Shown: positions 8,515 to 16,526, counted from the stretch's first letter. The stretch is DNA of 30,914 nt from UBA10183 sp041653835 (GCA_041653835.1 JBAZEP010000018.1:1-30914), one strand, 5' to 3'. Numbers and translations: made by a program. Notes: a model not told the origin generated them from the sequence alone.

Positions 8515-8846
8515 CAGCTATGGCGGTACTTTACAACCCTGGCTTTTTCAAGCGTGATCAGGCCTTCGACAACAACCTCGTCTAAAAAAGGCAGAAGTTT
8601 ATTGAGATTTTCTTCTGTATCCACTATCTCTATCACGACCGGAAGGTCTTCGGAGAGCCTCAGGAGTTTCGCTGTATGCATGCGGCTGTCAGCCCCGAAC
8701 CCCATTATGCCCCGGATCACTGTCGCGCCCGCGAGGTTCAGCTCCCGCGCCTTTAAGACGATCTGCTCGTAAAGAGCCTTGCCTTTATAACTGTCAGATT
8801 CTCCTACAAAAATCCTAAGAAGCATCCCTTCTTCAGGTAATCTCAT
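8514..8846 (-). CDS. DUF190 family (PII-like) protein
   Basis: 110 residues. The pattern of GMLLRIFVGESDSYKGKALYE, AGATVIRGIMGFG and LPVVIEIVD is that of DUF190, a ferredoxin-like fold related to PII signalling proteins. Members are often found beside or fused to crcB. It lies 12 bases after crcB and overlaps the antiporter start by one base, so a role as a small-molecule-sensing regulator of one of these two transporters is plausible. That role is inference; the ligand is unknown. Confidence 0.85.
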   Translation of the reverse strand: MRLPEEGMLLRIFVGESDSYKGKALYEQIVLKARELNLAGATVIRGIMGFGADSRMHTAKLLRLSEDLPVVIEIVDTEENLNKLLPFLDEVVVEGLITLEKARVVKYRHS

Positions 8847-8858
8847 GGTTGTCGCCTC

Positions 8859-9245
8859 CTATTTAAAGATACTGATCAAATACCTGGATAAGATAAAACC
8901 TATAAATACCAAAGCGATCCCGGCTACATTGGTAATAAATATATTCCACAATGCTATTTTTATTTCTCCGTCCCTCAGGAGATTGAAATTCTCAAGGCTG
9001 AACGTGGAAAACGTGGTAAACCCGCCGAGGATGCCTATAAAAATAAACATCCTGATATTCGGGGAAACAGTCAGGCCTTCAAAAAGCCCCCACAAAAAGC
9101 CTATCACGAAAGAACCTGTGAGATTAATAAGAAGCGTGCTGAAAGGAAAAACTCCGTTTGAGAACTTATAATCCAGTCCTGAAAGCGAATACCTGAAAAC
9201 TGTCCCTATCGCCCCGCCCGCGGCTACCAATAAAAGTCTTATCAT
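8859..9245 (-). CDS. crcB: Fluoride channel CrcB/Fluc
   Basis: 128 residues with four membrane helices, standard for the family, whose dual-topology dimers export F-. Key features: GGAIGTVFRY near the N-terminus, Asn41 in the INLTGSF helix, and the GGFTTFSTFS stretch with the phenylalanine-box residues Phe79 and Phe82 and the central Na+ site. It is first in the crcB-DUF190-antiporter unit. I looked for a fluoride riboswitch upstream and found only a terminator and a very short spacer. There is no Shine-Dalgarno sequence; the -10 lies 6 bases before ATG. Confidence 0.93.
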   Translation of the reverse strand: MIRLLLVAAGGAIGTVFRYSLSGLDYKFSNGVFPFSTLLINLTGSFVIGFLWGLFEGLTVSPNIRMFIFIGILGGFTTFSTFSLENFNLLRDGEIKIALWNIFITNVAGIALVFIGFILSRYLISIFK

Positions 9246-9251
9246 AATTAT

Positions 9252-9260
9252 AGTATAGCA
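9252..9260 (-). promoter_or_regulatory. Extended -10 of crcB
   Basis: Minus-strand TGCTATACT (9260-9252) is a TGn-extended -10, six bases before the crcB ATG. No good -35 is seen, as is usual for extended -10 promoters. It overlaps the foot of the terminator stem. It predicts an essentially leaderless crcB mRNA. A second TATAAT at 9252-9247 is too close to the ATG to serve. Confidence 0.45.
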
Positions 9261-9295
9261 AAAAGAGACTGCTTTGTCTCGCAGTCTCTTTTTTT
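9258..9295. terminator. Bidirectional intrinsic terminator
   Basis: AAAAGAGACTGC (9261-9272) pairs with GCAGTCTCTTTT (9281-9292) around an 8-base loop. A T-run follows on both strands (five T on the minus strand, seven or more on the plus). It ends the DUF134-methyltransferase-NifX operon and insulates crcB. Confidence 0.85.
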
Positions 9296-9326
9296 GGTTA
9301 TACCCGATTTTATATTGGTCAGTTGT

Positions 9327-9692
9327 TTAATGGCAGCTGTGCTGGGAGCAGGCATTAGATATCGTGATCTCTTTAAGCGTATTTTTCTTAAATTCCCTCA
9401 CAATGTCTTCCACTGTTCCCGGTAGAGCCATATACGCTTTTATCCCCATCTCGTTCAGCTTCTGAACAGCCCTTCCGCCCATGCCGCCGCAAACCACAGC
9501 GTCAATTTTATTGCCGCCTAAGGCGTTCATTGGATGGCATGTACCATGCGCGTGATGCTGGTTGGAATTATCGATTATATCCACTGACTCTTTTTCCGTA
9601 TCATAGATAGTGAAATACGGAGCGCTGCCGAAATGGCCGTAAACCTTTGCGTTCTTGCCTTCATTTGTTTCTGTTGGAACGCATATCTTCAT
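9327..9692 (-). CDS. NifX/NifB-type (dinitrogenase FeMo-cofactor biosynthesis) family protein
   Basis: 121 residues. Contains the fold signature GHFGSAPYFTIYD (19-31), HHAHGTCHP (46-54), VVCGGMGGRA and a Cys/His-rich tail (CSQHSCH). Family members bind Fe-S or FeMo-cofactor precursors; most small stand-alone copies are in non-diazotrophs and have no assigned job. The His/Cys residues suggest metal or cluster binding. It overlaps the preceding methyltransferase by four bases and is the last gene before a strong terminator. No nif structural gene is visible, so nitrogen fixation should not be inferred. Confidence 0.88.
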   Translation of the reverse strand: MKICVPTETNEGKNAKVYGHFGSAPYFTIYDTEKESVDIIDNSNQHHAHGTCHPMNALGGNKIDAVVCGGMGGRAVQKLNEMGIKAYMALPGTVEDIVREFKKNTLKEITISNACSQHSCH

Positions 9693-10285
9693 TTTGACAC
9701 CCCTTTCTTCGCTATTAAAACAGTTTGACAGCTATCTTTATAAACCCTTACTTTCATGCTTCCCTCCCTCAACAATGCCGCTGTTTCTTTTAACGACATT
9801 TTAGATACTTCATGGCTGTGGCCGTCCAGCCTATGCACCTTTTCCATAATACGTTCGCCATTCTTATTGATATCGGCTATTACGAGCTGATCCCCGGTTA
9901 CCCTGATCATCTCCTTTAAGCATCTGGCGGGATTTTTAGCATGATGAATAAAATTAACAGAAATTACATAATCAAAAAATTTATCTTTGTATTTCAGCTT
10001 TTCGGCGTCCATGATCTTAAGCTCGGCTAATCTATCCAGTTTAAGCGCTTTGAGTTTTACACCGGCGACGCGTTGAGACTTTCTATCCAAATCTATAGAA
10101 ACCAGGCTGAATCCTTTCTTAGCCAAAGCAACAGTCATGTGGCCTTTGCCTGTGCCGATTTCCAACAGCTTGCCTTTAGATAATCCGGCTTTCGCCAGGA
10201 TAAAATTCCTGGCTTTCGGGATATCATAGCCATATTTCTTAAATAATTTTAATCTGGCTCTATCCTGCTTTATAACACTATCCAT
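9689..10285 (-). CDS. Class I SAM-dependent methyltransferase
   Basis: 198 residues. Motif I is LLEIGTGKGHM (40-50), the acidic ribose-binding residue lies in VSIDLDRKS, motif III/IV is FDYVISVNFIHH, followed by NPARCLKEMIRV, all of the Methyltransf_11/25 type. The substrate is not recognisable. The gene abuts the DUF134 regulator with no gap and overlaps the NifX-like gene (ATGA), so it is part of a three-gene unit. An odd point is that the other DUF134-led operon here also encodes a SAM methyltransferase (ArsM). Confidence 0.85.
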   Translation of the reverse strand: MDSVIKQDRARLKLFKKYGYDIPKARNFILAKAGLSKGKLLEIGTGKGHMTVALAKKGFSLVSIDLDRKSQRVAGVKLKALKLDRLAELKIMDAEKLKYKDKFFDYVISVNFIHHAKNPARCLKEMIRVTGDQLVIADINKNGERIMEKVHRLDGHSHEVSKMSLKETAALLREGSMKVRVYKDSCQTVLIAKKGVSK

Positions 10286-10582
10286 CTAATCCATCCTCTT
10301 AACGGTCCCGCCTTCTATTTTCAGCGCCTTGGCGTTCAGCAGGGCGTCCGCTATCTTTTTATGGGCCGAGCTTATGATGTTCCCGAAAGTCTGGCGCGAG
10401 ATTCCCATTTTCTTCGCGGCATCTTCCTGGTACATCTCATCCAGATCCGCCAGCCTCAAGGCCTCCAGTTCATCCAGTGCCAGATTAATCTCCTCAAGCA
10501 TATCCAATGGAATGCCGCGAGGCTTGAAATAATTTGAATCGGGCCTACATCTTATCCGCCTGCACCTGCACGGCCTGGGCAT
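10286..10582 (-). CDS. DUF134 family DNA-binding protein (copy 1)
   Basis: 98 residues. LALDELEALRLADLDEMYQEDAA leads into a helix-turn-helix (about 54-80, AAKKMGISRQTFGNII) like sigma-70 region 4, then the KIEGG tail typical of DUF134. The N-terminus has a Cys cluster (Cys5, Cys7, Cys12), so metal or Fe-S sensing is possible. A strong AAGGAG ribosome binding site precedes the ATG. The promoter immediately upstream has a 24-base palindrome over its -10, which suggests autoregulation. Function is inferred from the family and context. Confidence 0.85.
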   Translation of the reverse strand: MPRPCRCRRIRCRPDSNYFKPRGIPLDMLEEINLALDELEALRLADLDEMYQEDAAKKMGISRQTFGNIISSAHKKIADALLNAKALKIEGGTVKRMD

Positions 10583-10595
10583 ATACCTTCTCCTT

Positions 10596-10619
10596 TATAA
10601 TTGGCATATGCCAATTATA
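10596..10619. promoter_or_regulatory. 24-bp palindromic operator, candidate DUF134 site
   Basis: A perfect palindrome with half-site TATAATTGGCAT and no spacer. It covers the -10 box (10614-10619) and expected start site of the DUF134 operon, which is where a repressor would act. That the DUF134 protein binds here is inference from position. Confidence 0.65.
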
Positions 10620-10642
10620 TGCGCGCGACGTTGATTTGTCAA
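10614..10642 (-). promoter_or_regulatory. Consensus sigma-70 promoter of the DUF134-methyltransferase-NifX operon
   Basis: TTGACA (10642-10637), exactly 17 bases, TATAAT (10619-10614): both hexamers match consensus perfectly. Such a strong promoter overlapped by a palindrome fits a tightly repressed, inducible unit. Confidence 0.85.
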
Positions 10643-10677
10643 TATCAAATTTGGAAGATGGGGGATACGCGGGGATA

Positions 10678-11964
10678 TTAAAAAGATTTCCTGTATTTCA
10701 AGAGTACCTTGTCATCCGTACCCGGCTTACTCTCATCCTCCGGGCTCCTGTTTTCATATTTTAATTCGCGCTCAGCCTGCACGGAAATGCCTTCCGTAAT
10801 CCTGTATTCACTGCCTATTTTCTGGGTGGTCTTGGATAATTCATCTTCCCCCCGGGATTGCTCGATAGAGTAAGTGATATCCGCTCTATCAGATATTGTT
10901 TTTCTGATACCGCCGCCCCTCGCGTCCTGGTCGTACCTTATAAAAAAATCCCTGATGCCGAGATTTTCAGCTGTTCTTGCCCCGGCCCCCCCGAAGAGAA
11001 AATAATCCATAAAATCCGCCACCATGCCGGGCGTTACGCTGTAATTAGTTTCCTCCATAAAATCTATGCTCTTCCAGCTTTTGTTAGTGGCCAGCATCAT
11101 GAGCAGTTGATCTTTCGAAACCCGCCGGTTTGAGGAAAGCCTCAGATCTGGGTCCCTTATGGTACCTTTCAGCCCTATCTTGATCTTTGTCCTTTCAATA
11201 AGCGATTCTCCCTGCATATCGAAATAAGGCTCCCGGGGTAATCCATTAAACTGAAGCCGGCTTTCGCCGAGAGTGATACGCGCTGTCTTTGCCCCTGCCA
11301 GCGACCCTCCCTTGATATCGATCGTTCCGTAGAGTTTCAAATTTTTCCTGATATCTTTTAGTTTAAGGTCGAGCGCCAGGGGGCAGTCTTTCAGGCTAAA
11401 TCCCCACCGGTACAACGCCCTCGCCACGCAGGAACCTTTTATCTCCGGCTCCGACAGTGTACCTGTCACAAAGATGTCTATGCCTTCAAAAAAACCGGAT
11501 AAATTGCCCGTGGAGCCTTTATAGCAGTATGACCCCATAATATCTTTTATATCAACCGCGTGGGAATATATGTTCACATCCAGTAAACCACTCTTATATG
11601 TCCCATAGAAAAATATTTTGTCGGAATACGGCAATTTCAGGCTCCCGGTTTCAACCGTGACCCTGAGCCGCCTGGCATCAAGGGGATTGGCATAGATATA
11701 CAACCGTTCTATATTCAAGCTGCTGCCGGGAGGCAAACATTTGATATTATTGAGCGATATCTTTTCGAATGTGATAGCGCGGAGCAGCGTGCCGTCAATC
11801 CTTCCTATGGTTATGTCTTTGGAAGGCAGGTAACGTGAAATGGCCATCTTCACGATAAGGCTGGCGCCCAGGCTGGTATCGACAAGCGCATATAACAACG
11901 CTATAAGCGCCGCGATAATTACCGGGACCAGATTTAAGAATTTTTTACGCTTTTTCTTCTTCAT
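10678..11964 (-). CDS. Short TamB/AsmA-like translocation and assembly protein
   Basis: 428 residues. An N-terminal anchor helix (about 10-28) follows a basic start (KKKKRKK). The body is beta-rich with repeats of alternating residues. From about residue 270 there is the TamB C-terminal signature (RDPDLRLSSNRRVSKDQLLMML ends a pattern common to the family) and a barrel-like end (IGSEYRITEGISVQAERE). TamB proteins span the periplasm and carry lipid or help outer-membrane protein assembly. This one is about a third of the E. coli length. It lies five bases after YggT and ends the group with the OmpA-like lipoprotein. Family call is moderate; no BamA-like partner is in the window. Confidence 0.65.
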   Translation of the reverse strand: MKKKKRKKFLNLVPVIIAALIALLYALVDTSLGASLIVKMAISRYLPSKDITIGRIDGTLLRAITFEKISLNNIKCLPPGSSLNIERLYIYANPLDARRLRVTVETGSLKLPYSDKIFFYGTYKSGLLDVNIYSHAVDIKDIMGSYCYKGSTGNLSGFFEGIDIFVTGTLSEPEIKGSCVARALYRWGFSLKDCPLALDLKLKDIRKNLKLYGTIDIKGGSLAGAKTARITLGESRLQFNGLPREPYFDMQGESLIERTKIKIGLKGTIRDPDLRLSSNRRVSKDQLLMMLATNKSWKSIDFMEETNYSVTPGMVADFMDYFLFGGAGARTAENLGIRDFFIRYDQDARGGGIRKTISDRADITYSIEQSRGEDELSKTTQKIGSEYRITEGISVQAERELKYENRSPEDESKPGTDDKVLLKYRKSF

Positions 11965-11969
11965 GCGCG

Positions 11970-12272
11970 TTATTTCAATCTTATCGCTAGCTCCAGGATA
12001 GTGTTAACAAGGAAGGACTTCAGAAATATGATCGCCAGGAAAGCGATTATAGGGGATATGTCTATCCCGAATCTCAGGGCAGGCGGCAGCATATTCCTTA
12101 TAGGATATAATACCGGCTCGGTGGCTTTGTATAAAAACTGCACGATCGGATTATACGGGTCTGGGTTGACCCAGCTGATCAACGCCCTGATCAATATCAG
12201 CCAGTAAGCTATGGTTAAAACCAGGCTGAGTATATTAGCCAGCGCGACCAGTAAATTGGATAATATGAACAT
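11970..12272 (-). CDS. YggT family integral membrane protein
   Basis: 100 residues with two long hydrophobic segments (about 5-30 and 70-95). The linking region has LISWVNPDPYNPIVQFLYKATEP, the hallmark of YggT/YlmG. Family members are linked to osmotic stress, division or membrane organisation, without a defined reaction. Its ATG overlaps the stop of the lipoprotein gene by one base (TAATG), indicating translational coupling. Confidence 0.9.
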   Translation of the reverse strand: MFILSNLLVALANILSLVLTIAYWLILIRALISWVNPDPYNPIVQFLYKATEPVLYPIRNMLPPALRFGIDISPIIAFLAIIFLKSFLVNTILELAIRLK

Positions 12273-12943
12273 TAATCCGCCTTTACTTTACTTACAAGCG
12301 ACGGCAGGATAACTATTTCCACGCGCCTGTTCTTCTGTTTATTCTCCGCTGAATCATTGGGCGACACAGGATGGAACTCGCCGTAGCCATTGGCAGACAA
12401 CCGCCCGGGCCTGACCTCGCACTCATCAACGAGATAATGAAGGACAGCCAGCGCCCTGGCTGAAGAAAGTTCCCAGTTGGAAGACCATGCTGAATATTTT
12501 ATAGGGTCGTTGTCGGTATGGCCCTCCACCGCCACATTGGAATTAGGGACGTCTTTATTCAAAACTTCGGCTACTTTCCGAAGCGAAAGTTTGCCTTCTT
12601 CTTTCACGTCATTCTTGCCGGAATCGAAGAAAACCTCGGACAGGAATGTGATGACAAGGCCGCGTTCGGTCATCTTGAGCTTAGCCTTGTATTCCCCAAT
12701 CTCTTTTTTTAGGGATTTCTCAAGTTCCAGCTTGGCTTGTTCCAGTTCGGAGAGTTCTCTTTTCTTTTCCTCGGCTATTTCCTCGACCGCCTGGGCCTTT
12801 TCTTTTTTCAGCTGGGATATTTTGTATCTCAGGTTGGAATTTTCCAGCGCCAATTCATCCGCCCGCTGGGCTTTTTTGATATAAGAACACCCCGGCAGTA
12901 TAAAAAATCCCAATAAAACAAGTACAACCAATCTTTTTTTCAT
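12272..12943 (-). CDS. OmpA/Pal-type peptidoglycan-binding lipoprotein with coiled coil
   Basis: 223 residues. A lipoprotein signal ends in the lipobox LPGC (Cys19), with Ser next. Residues about 25-92 are a charged heptad-rich coiled coil. Residues about 95-216 form an OmpA-like domain with VEGHTDNDPI, NWELSSARA and NRRVEI, the residues that contact diaminopimelate in peptidoglycan. The protein probably tethers the outer membrane, or a complex, to the cell wall. A good AGGAGG site precedes the ATG. The layout resembles MotB-like lipoproteins but no MotA is nearby. Confidence 0.9.
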   Translation of the reverse strand: MKKRLVVLVLLGFFILPGCSYIKKAQRADELALENSNLRYKISQLKKEKAQAVEEIAEEKKRELSELEQAKLELEKSLKKEIGEYKAKLKMTERGLVITFLSEVFFDSGKNDVKEEGKLSLRKVAEVLNKDVPNSNVAVEGHTDNDPIKYSAWSSNWELSSARALAVLHYLVDECEVRPGRLSANGYGEFHPVSPNDSAENKQKNRRVEIVILPSLVSKVKAD

Positions 12944-12986
12944 CGCGCTCCTCCTATCGGCATATCACACGGCGCATAGCGTTATG

Positions 12987-15221
12987 CTATTCTTTTTTTA
13001 GGGCTGTCATTTCTGTAACGATACCCGCCGCCCATTTGTAGATATTGTTTTCATGGATGATGTTGCGCATGTTTTCCATGCGTTTTTTCCGGTCTTCTTC
13101 AGGCATGTCTATAGCGGACTTTATGGCGTCCGCGAATTCCTCTATCGAATACGGGTTGACCGGTACGGCATCCGTCAGTTCGCGTGCCGCGCCCGTGAAC
13201 TTGCTCAGGATCAGGGCGCCGCTCAAATCCGCCTTAGAGGCGATGTATTCCTTCGCCACCAGGTTCATGCCATCGTGCAGGGAGCTCACTATACAAAGGT
13301 CCGCCAGCTCATAGTAAGGCCTGATCTCCTCCGGAGAAAAATGACGCTTCAAATAGATAATCGGCTTCCAGTTCCCGTCCGAATACTTCCAGTTCTTTTT
13401 CTCCACGAGTTCGTCTATCTCCGCGATAAGCTCGTGGTAGCGTTTTATATGCGTGCGGCTTGGCGACGCCAGCTGGATGAACACGAATTTATTCCTGTAT
13501 TGCGGGTATTTCTCCAGGAACCTGTCGATCGCCAGGATACGCTCGATGATCCCCTTGGTATAATCGATCCTGTCTACCCCGACCCCGATTATCTTATCCT
13601 GAAGATCATACTCCTCCCTGATCTTATTTATCTCATTTTTATCGAACCGGGCGGACGCGCCGGACATAAACCCGTCCACGCTGATCGGGAATGACCTGAT
13701 GAATGTTTCTTTGTTATTCCTCACTACGCTGAATTTTTCCGTATCCACCCGGCACTCGGTCAGCCTGTTGACGGTATCCAGGAAATTATTGCAGTGGTTC
13801 TGCACATGGAACCCTATAAGGTCGCATCCGAGCATACCTTCCAATATCTCGTGATAATAAGGACATATCGCGAAGACCTCGGGGTTCGGCCACGGGATGT
13901 GCCAGAAAAGCGCTACGGAAGCGTCGGGACGTTTTTCTTTTATCATCTTGCCGAGCAAAGTAAAATGGTAATCCTGGATAAACACGAACGGGTCTTTGGC
14001 GGGCAATTCCTCCAGGACATTCTCCGCGAATTTACGATTCACCTCTTTATACATCTGCCAGTCGCTTTCGCGGAATATAGGCCGGGTATGGGTAACATGG
14101 CAAAGCGGCCATAACCCTTCGTTCGAGAATCCATAGTAGTATCCTTCCTCTTCCTTTTTGGTAAGCCAGACCCTTTTTAATATATAACGGTTATCCTCGA
14201 CAGGGACGCCGAGCTTATTTTTGGAATTTACGAAATTCCTGTCCGCCTCAGTGCTGCCGTGCGCGATCCAGGTGCCGCCGCACGCCCGCAAAATAGGGTC
14301 TATCGCCGTGACAACGCCGCTAGCGGGCCTGACGCATTTCGGGCTTCCGGTCATTTCATCTATGACATGCATATAAGGTTCCCTGTTGGAAACGACAAAA
14401 AACGCTTTTTCCCCTAATTTCGCCCGCACAAGGTCCCTTAGCTTTGCCTCACTCCATGTATCTTCTTTCTGGATGCGGGCATGCGCGGTGTCAGAGGCGA
14501 CCTTCCTTGCCACTCTCAGGCCCAGTGCCACCTGTTCGACCTCGCTGATAAGTTTTCCGAATTCGCCCTGTTCTTTAAAAGGGGTCAATTTATCTACGTC
14601 GCCTCGCTGGAAACGCGTGAACCACTCGGTAAGCCTGCGAACAGGGAGGATGAATATCTGGCGCTGTATCAAAAGGGTTATTATCACGATGAATGCCAGA
14701 AGGACGATGAGCGACGCGCTTATGCGTTTCCAAAGCTGGGTCAATGTCGAAAAAACATACGAAGTGTCATAGACAACCTCTGTCATGCCCATGACATTCC
14801 CGGCATCATCTATGACAGGCAGGATATAACTATATACCGAATAATTGCTGAATTTTTCCAGCGCGCCGCGCGGGGTTTTACTGGCTAATATATCCTTTAG
14901 ATAAGGCTTATCCTTATCTTTCCAGTCCGAAATCCTTTCGGTAATAGCCAGGATATTCCCGTCTTTATCATAGATAACGCAGCCCTGGAGCCTTTCTCTT
15001 TTTTGGAATGTTTCCACGATGCGATTCGCGGCCTGCAGGTCATTATTCAAAAAGATGTGGCTCGCGTATAACTCCAGGCTCTCGCTGACGGTTTTGGCCT
15101 TTCTCTTAAGGTCATCCATCAGTTTTTCTTCCTCAACCCTCGCCTGTATTATCCCGAAAGCGGCAAAGACCGCGGTAACTATAAATAAAATGGGCAGGAT
15201 AAATAAAAGTATTCTCTTCAT
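12987..15221 (-). CDS. Membrane receptor fused to trehalose-6-phosphate synthase (GT20)
   Basis: 744 residues. TM1 at 4-24, a periplasmic sensor of Cache-like type at about 28-160 (GCVIYDKDGNILAI, then YSYILPVIDDAGNVMG), TM2 at 166-186, HAMP at about 187-240 (PVRRLTEW, then GEFGKL), a short linker, and a full GT20 domain at 270-744. The GT20 part has VVSNR (276-280), LWP (370-372), WHIPWP (440-445), DRIDYTKG with Arg551 and Lys556, and DGMNLVAKE with Asp650 and Glu658, matching the UDP-glucose and glucose-6-phosphate site residues of OtsA. OtsA is normally soluble and about 470 residues, so the sensor fusion is unusual. It likely couples an external signal (osmotic or other) to trehalose-6-phosphate synthesis. 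No otsB is visible. The acceptor sugar is inferred. Confidence 0.9.
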   Translation of the reverse strand: MKRILLFILPILFIVTAVFAAFGIIQARVEEEKLMDDLKRKAKTVSESLELYASHIFLNNDLQAANRIVETFQKRERLQGCVIYDKDGNILAITERISDWKDKDKPYLKDILASKTPRGALEKFSNYSVYSYILPVIDDAGNVMGMTEVVYDTSYVFSTLTQLWKRISASLIVLLAFIVIITLLIQRQIFILPVRRLTEWFTRFQRGDVDKLTPFKEQGEFGKLISEVEQVALGLRVARKVASDTAHARIQKEDTWSEAKLRDLVRAKLGEKAFFVVSNREPYMHVIDEMTGSPKCVRPASGVVTAIDPILRACGGTWIAHGSTEADRNFVNSKNKLGVPVEDNRYILKRVWLTKKEEEGYYYGFSNEGLWPLCHVTHTRPIFRESDWQMYKEVNRKFAENVLEELPAKDPFVFIQDYHFTLLGKMIKEKRPDASVALFWHIPWPNPEVFAICPYYHEILEGMLGCDLIGFHVQNHCNNFLDTVNRLTECRVDTEKFSVVRNNKETFIRSFPISVDGFMSGASARFDKNEINKIREEYDLQDKIIGVGVDRIDYTKGIIERILAIDRFLEKYPQYRNKFVFIQLASPSRTHIKRYHELIAEIDELVEKKNWKYSDGNWKPIIYLKRHFSPEEIRPYYELADLCIVSSLHDGMNLVAKEYIASKADLSGALILSKFTGAARELTDAVPVNPYSIEEFADAIKSAIDMPEEDRKKRMENMRNIIHENNIYKWAAGIVTEMTALKKE

Positions 15222-15230
15222 ATCTGTTGT

Positions 15231-15239
15231 ATTTTAACA
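15231..15239 (-). promoter_or_regulatory. Extended -10 of the receptor-GT20 gene
   Basis: Minus-strand TGTTAAAAT (15239-15231), nine bases before the ATG, with no Shine-Dalgarno sequence between. No strong -35. The 126-base gap upstream (15222-15347) otherwise holds only AT-rich sequence with a weak AT-only stem near 15317-15342. Confidence 0.4.
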
Positions 15240-15347
15240 TAACTTTCCGGATAACAAAAGCATATAAATCCTTTTTTATGCCTTGGATTATTGAGCGATA
15301 AAAACATTGCCTGCGCATAAAAATAAAACACGTTTTTTATTCATTGG

Positions 15348-16526
15348 TCACTCCGCTATAAACCAATTCTTTGTCCGTAAACAGAATTTCACTAACATCA
15401 GCATAACCGGCACTTCGATCAATACGCCTACAACTGTCGCCAGCGCCGCTCCCGACGAAATCCCAAAAAGCATGGTCGCTGTAGCAATAGCTACTTCGAA
15501 ATGGTTGCTTGCGCCAACCATCGCCGAGGGAGCCGCGTCCTCATAGCTTAACTTCAATTTTTTTGCTACCCAGTATGTGATCCCGAAGATAAAACACGTT
15601 TGGATAAAAAGCGGGATCGCTATCCACAGGATAGTCAACGGCTGAGCAAGGAGGATCGCCCCTTTGAATGAGAACAAAAGTATAAGCGTAAATAGAAGCG
15701 CGATAATTGAAACAGGCGACAATAGATGAAGGAATTTCTCATTAAACCATTCTATGCCTTTAAGCGATACAATCCACTTCCGTGAAAAGTATCCTGCCAC
15801 AAGAGGCAATGCCACATATATAACGATCGATAACAGCAACGCCTGCCAGGGAACAGGCATCCTCCCTACCCCCAAAAGAAATCCTCCCAAAACTCCGTAA
15901 AGTAAAAGCATGGTCAGGGAATTAATAGCTACCATAACCAGTGTATGACCATCATTGCCTTTAGCAAGGAATCCCCATACCAAAACCATCGCTGTGCAAG
16001 GCGCGATACCAAGTAAAATACACCCGGCAAAATAACTGCGCCAAAGCGGCACTTGAAGCATTTTAAAACCTTCATGCATAACAACCGTTCCCGCGCCGTG
16101 TATAGAACCCATCAGCCAGTCAGCTCCGGGAGGAAGTTTAACAAAATCCATTGCATCCGCTCCGATCAACCCTTTAAACAAAATCCCCAGGAACAAAAAA
16201 GCAATACCGTACATAGTAAAAGGTTTTATCGCCCAGTTAACAAAAAGCGTCAACCATACCGGTTTAGGCGATTTCCCCGCTTTTATAACTTCAGCGAAAT
16301 CGATCTTCACCATTATGGGATACATCATGAAAAAAAGGCAGATAGCAATCGGCACTGAAACCACCGGCGCTCCATTTACATAAATAGCCATACCATCGAG
16401 AAACTTTGCCGCGCCTGGGGCAACCTTACCGATCAATATGCCTAACACGATACATATAAAAACCCACAGCGTAAGATATTTCTCAAATAATCCTAAATTC
16501 CTTTTTTCATGGATAATCCTCTCCAT
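15348..16526 (-). CDS. acr3: Arsenite efflux permease, ACR3 family
   Basis: 392 residues with about ten membrane helices. Family motifs: FFMMYPIMVKIDF in an early helix, AGCILLGIAPCTAMVLVW with the conserved functional cysteine, and GASNHFEVAIATA in a late helix. ACR3 exports As(III) using the proton motive force. It is the last gene of the arsenic operon, 27 bases after the ArsG-like gene, with an AAAGGA ribosome binding site. The insertion between helices 3 and 4 (GADAMDFVKLPPGADW) is found in long-type ACR3 proteins. Confidence 0.95.
   Translation of the reverse strand: MERIIHEKRNLGLFEKYLTLWVFICIVLGILIGKVAPGAAKFLDGMAIYVNGAPVVSVPIAICLFFMMYPIMVKIDFAEVIKAGKSPKPVWLTLFVNWAIKPFTMYGIAFLFLGILFKGLIGADAMDFVKLPPGADWLMGSIHGAGTVVMHEGFKMLQVPLWRSYFAGCILLGIAPCTAMVLVWGFLAKGNDGHTLVMVAINSLTMLLLYGVLGGFLLGVGRMPVPWQALLLSIVIYVALPLVAGYFSRKWIVSLKGIEWFNEKFLHLLSPVSIIALLFTLILLFSFKGAILLAQPLTILWIAIPLFIQTCFIFGITYWVAKKLKLSYEDAAPSAMVGASNHFEVAIATATMLFGISSGAALATVVGVLIEVPVMLMLVKFCLRTKNWFIAE

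Noticed and set aside
9246..9326. Possible fluoride riboswitch before crcB
   Set aside because: The interval contains only the bidirectional terminator and a -10 box; the conserved riboswitch core could not be found and there is no room for it.
9327..9692. NifX-like gene as evidence of nitrogen fixation
   Set aside because: Stand-alone members of this family are common in non-diazotrophs and no nif structural or nifB/E/N gene is in the window.
12960..12986. Small stem GCATA/TATGC between the GT20 gene and the OmpA-like gene
   Set aside because: Five base pairs without a T-run; too weak to call, and normal for random sequence.
15290..15347. Possible terminator after acr3
   Set aside because: Only an AT stem of about 7 bp (AATAAAA/TTTTATT) is present; it lacks the GC base expected of an intrinsic terminator.
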